64,000 nucleotides of DNA, taken from positions 2,374,432-2,438,431 of the forward strand of contig NZ_CM001403.1 in assembly GCF_000166195.2 (NCBI RefSeq). The letters run 5' to 3'. A model generated the notes under the pieces. It was not told the DNA's origin, searched no databases, and saw nothing but the letters and a program-made list of their open reading frames with translations. This document shows, piece by piece, positions 62,900-64,000 of the stretch (positions within the stretch are counted from its first letter, which is position 1; the number at the start of each line of letters is the position of its first letter). The position numbers and the translations under genes are program-made. The stretch is from Mucilaginibacter paludis DSM 18603 (lineage in GTDB: Bacteria > Bacteroidota > Bacteroidia > Sphingobacteriales > Sphingobacteriaceae).

Positions 62900-63443
62900 G
62901 GTAGAATTTATTGAGCAGGGCGACCCTACTATTGACCCCTGATTTTTTATAGATCTTTTGAGTGTGGGAATCGACCGTTGAATTAGAAATGTGCAACGTT
63001 TCCGCGATCTCGGTATAGGTCATTCCTTTGGCAAGCAAGAGACAAACATCGATCTCTCGTGCCGTAAATTGGAAGAGATGGCAGTTCTCCAGGAAAACCA
63101 CCGCCATCGCTTCCGTAATCTCCAGCATTTGAAAGGGGATGTCCGGTGTTTCCGCCGGCGGTTCTTCCGCCTTATTATTAGAGACATCCCTAACTTTCTT
63201 AGTTAAAAGGTAAACTACCAAAAATAAAACGGCCACATTTATAGAGATATGTACCCAGAGCGCCGACAGGTTTCCCGAAATACAATTGTAAATAATGATC
63301 AGTAAACACAACATCGTAGCACGCCAGTGCCTGCCTTCACCGGGATGGAAATAAACACGAATAAACTGGAAACAGAAAAGGGAAATATCAAGCAGGATAA
63401 ATATCCAGGAAATTAAAGGTAATTGAATTTTGATCGTACGCAT
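62883..63443 (-). CDS. membrane-bound LuxR-type transcriptional regulator
   Basis: 186 aa. About four hydrophobic helices in residues 1-95 (LPLISWIFILLDISLFCFQF, SINVAVLFLVVYLLT) and a C-terminal LuxR helix-turn-helix (FTAREIDVCLLLAKGMTYTE then IAETLHISNSTVDSHTQKIY). It probably senses a membrane or small-molecule signal and controls element genes, perhaps rteC downstream (223-bp gap with a terminator between). The ligand is unknown. Confidence 0.85.
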   Translation of the reverse strand: MRTIKIQLPLISWIFILLDISLFCFQFIRVYFHPGEGRHWRATMLCLLIIIYNCISGNLSALWVHISINVAVLFLVVYLLTKKVRDVSNNKAEEPPAETPDIPFQMLEITEAMAVVFLENCHLFQFTAREIDVCLLLAKGMTYTEIAETLHISNSTVDSHTQKIYKKSGVNSRVALLNKFYQKPGQ

Positions 63444-64000
63444 AAGCAGTTTAAGATTATTAATAAGATTAATTTAATAACCGCTTATTCGCATGGAGAG
63501 TAGCACAGTAAAATTCAGATGGGGTAGTCAGATCAATGCGCCTTTTAACCTGCGGAGAAGCAGCTAACCGACAGCAAACCTGCGTTCGCGAGGGTGTCGC
63601 CATGTCCGGACAAAAAGGTGCCGCTAAGTACCCCGACTCCAAAACAAGGCTAGCCCGCGCTAACGCAGGCATTACACTTGTCTTCCTTGGTCGATTCAAA
63701 AGTTAGCGGCTTTATTTTGTCCGGAAGGTTAGTGAACGCTATCGTTCTATATTATTAAAGACTTATGTCTGTTTCGTATTATCAATTTTAACCAGTTGTA
63801 AAGATAGAAAATAGTTAGGGCTTATCAGATAGCGCAGCAAGACTGCTCCAGTTAAGCTGTTTATTGTCAAATGGAATTTTAATTTAAGTATGGTTTTCAT
63901 AATAAGTTTTTGTAAGAACGTAAGTTCTTAAATTGTTATTAAACCATGCCTCTAAAAAAGTGACTCCAAAGCAAGTTTTAACTAATAAGCAAGTAATCAC
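63444..64000. other. gene-poor right end with inverted repeats
   Basis: No convincing gene. A 23-bp imperfect inverted repeat frames 63605-63725 (19 of 23 positions match; outer part TCCGGACAAAA, inner part GCCGCTAA). A palindrome, TAAGAACGTAAGTTCTTA, lies at 63913-63930 and could be an operator. From about 63935 a forward frame is open to the edge (KKVTPKQVLTNKQVIT), possibly the start of a gene that continues outside the window. Confidence 0.4.

Noticed and set aside
63469..63699. 76-aa reverse-strand frame at the right end
   Set aside because: It crosses the inverted repeat at 63605-63725, has no recognisable residues pattern and no ribosome site. Non-coding structure explains the region better.
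63605..63725. Integron attC site
   Set aside because: The outer bases do not fit the RYYYAAC/GTTRRRY boxes and no integron integrase or cassette array is present.
1..64000. CRISPR arrays, tRNA or rRNA genes
   Set aside because: I found no regularly spaced short direct repeats and no tRNA- or rRNA-like sequence on reading. A dedicated covariance-model scan was not possible here.

Overview
The window looks like a chromosome segment of a Bacteroidota bacterium in the Sphingobacteriaceae, Mucilaginibacter- or Pedobacter-like. The grounds are the repeated ECF sigma / FecR anti-sigma / STN-type TonB receptor modules, DUF5686 and OMP beta-barrel proteins, an RteC-type regulator and a Bacteroidetes-type tra operon. 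I saw no rRNA, tRNA or CRISPR array.

Region 1 (1-8.6 kb) is ordinary chromosome: an NTF2-like DUF1348 gene cut by the window edge, an AhpD-like carboxymuconolactone decarboxylase, a membrane-anchored AraC regulator, two alpha/beta hydrolases, a DUF5686 outer-membrane protein and a VOC protein. Between 6.1 and 7.1 kb lies a graveyard with a decayed tyrosine recombinase, the last 28 codons of an AraC regulator, a terminator, a 137-bp repeat and a long palindrome.

Region 2 (8.7-22.9 kb, all on the minus strand) is a tandem duplication of a six-gene trans-envelope signalling unit: ECF sigma, FecR, TonB receptor, lipoprotein, 83-aa membrane protein and 45-aa membrane protein. The last two genes overlap by 14 nt in both copies. 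Copy A (8758-14969) is intact. Copy B (15095-22858) is decaying: a 1497-bp IS3-family element with a 3-bp target duplication splits its receptor, and its 83-aa gene has a 1-nt frameshift. A 31-bp sigma-factor remnant at 8692-8722 suggests a third, deleted copy.

Region 3 (22.9-31.1 kb) holds an S41 peptidase, a response regulator / histidine kinase pair divergent from an outer-membrane receptor, an SDR and a secreted thioredoxin-fold protein. A second copy of the 137-bp repeat with a perfect 38-bp palindrome follows.

Region 4 (31.7-50.9 kb) is an AT-richer accessory island, probably cargo of an integrative conjugative element. It carries a GNAT-PIN-GNAT-PUA-like protein with an ASCH partner, an OLD-type ATPase/TOPRIM with a 77-aa protein and an HNH nuclease, a plasmid-type DUF932 cluster with two unlisted small genes, a caspase-like protease, four PD-(D/E)XK-like proteins, a DUF5677-like protein and a DUF2971 protein. 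Defence against phages or plasmids is the most likely theme, but this is inference from domains and context.

Region 5 (51-63.4 kb, minus strand) is the conjugation module, transcribed from TraE through TraF, TraG, a lipoprotein, three related VirB5/TraI-like proteins, TraJ, TraK, a small TraL-position protein and TraM, followed by a DUF3945-like protein and a histone-H1-like protein. RteC and a LuxR-type membrane regulator lie upstream. No relaxase, coupling protein or TraN is visible, so the element should continue beyond the right edge.
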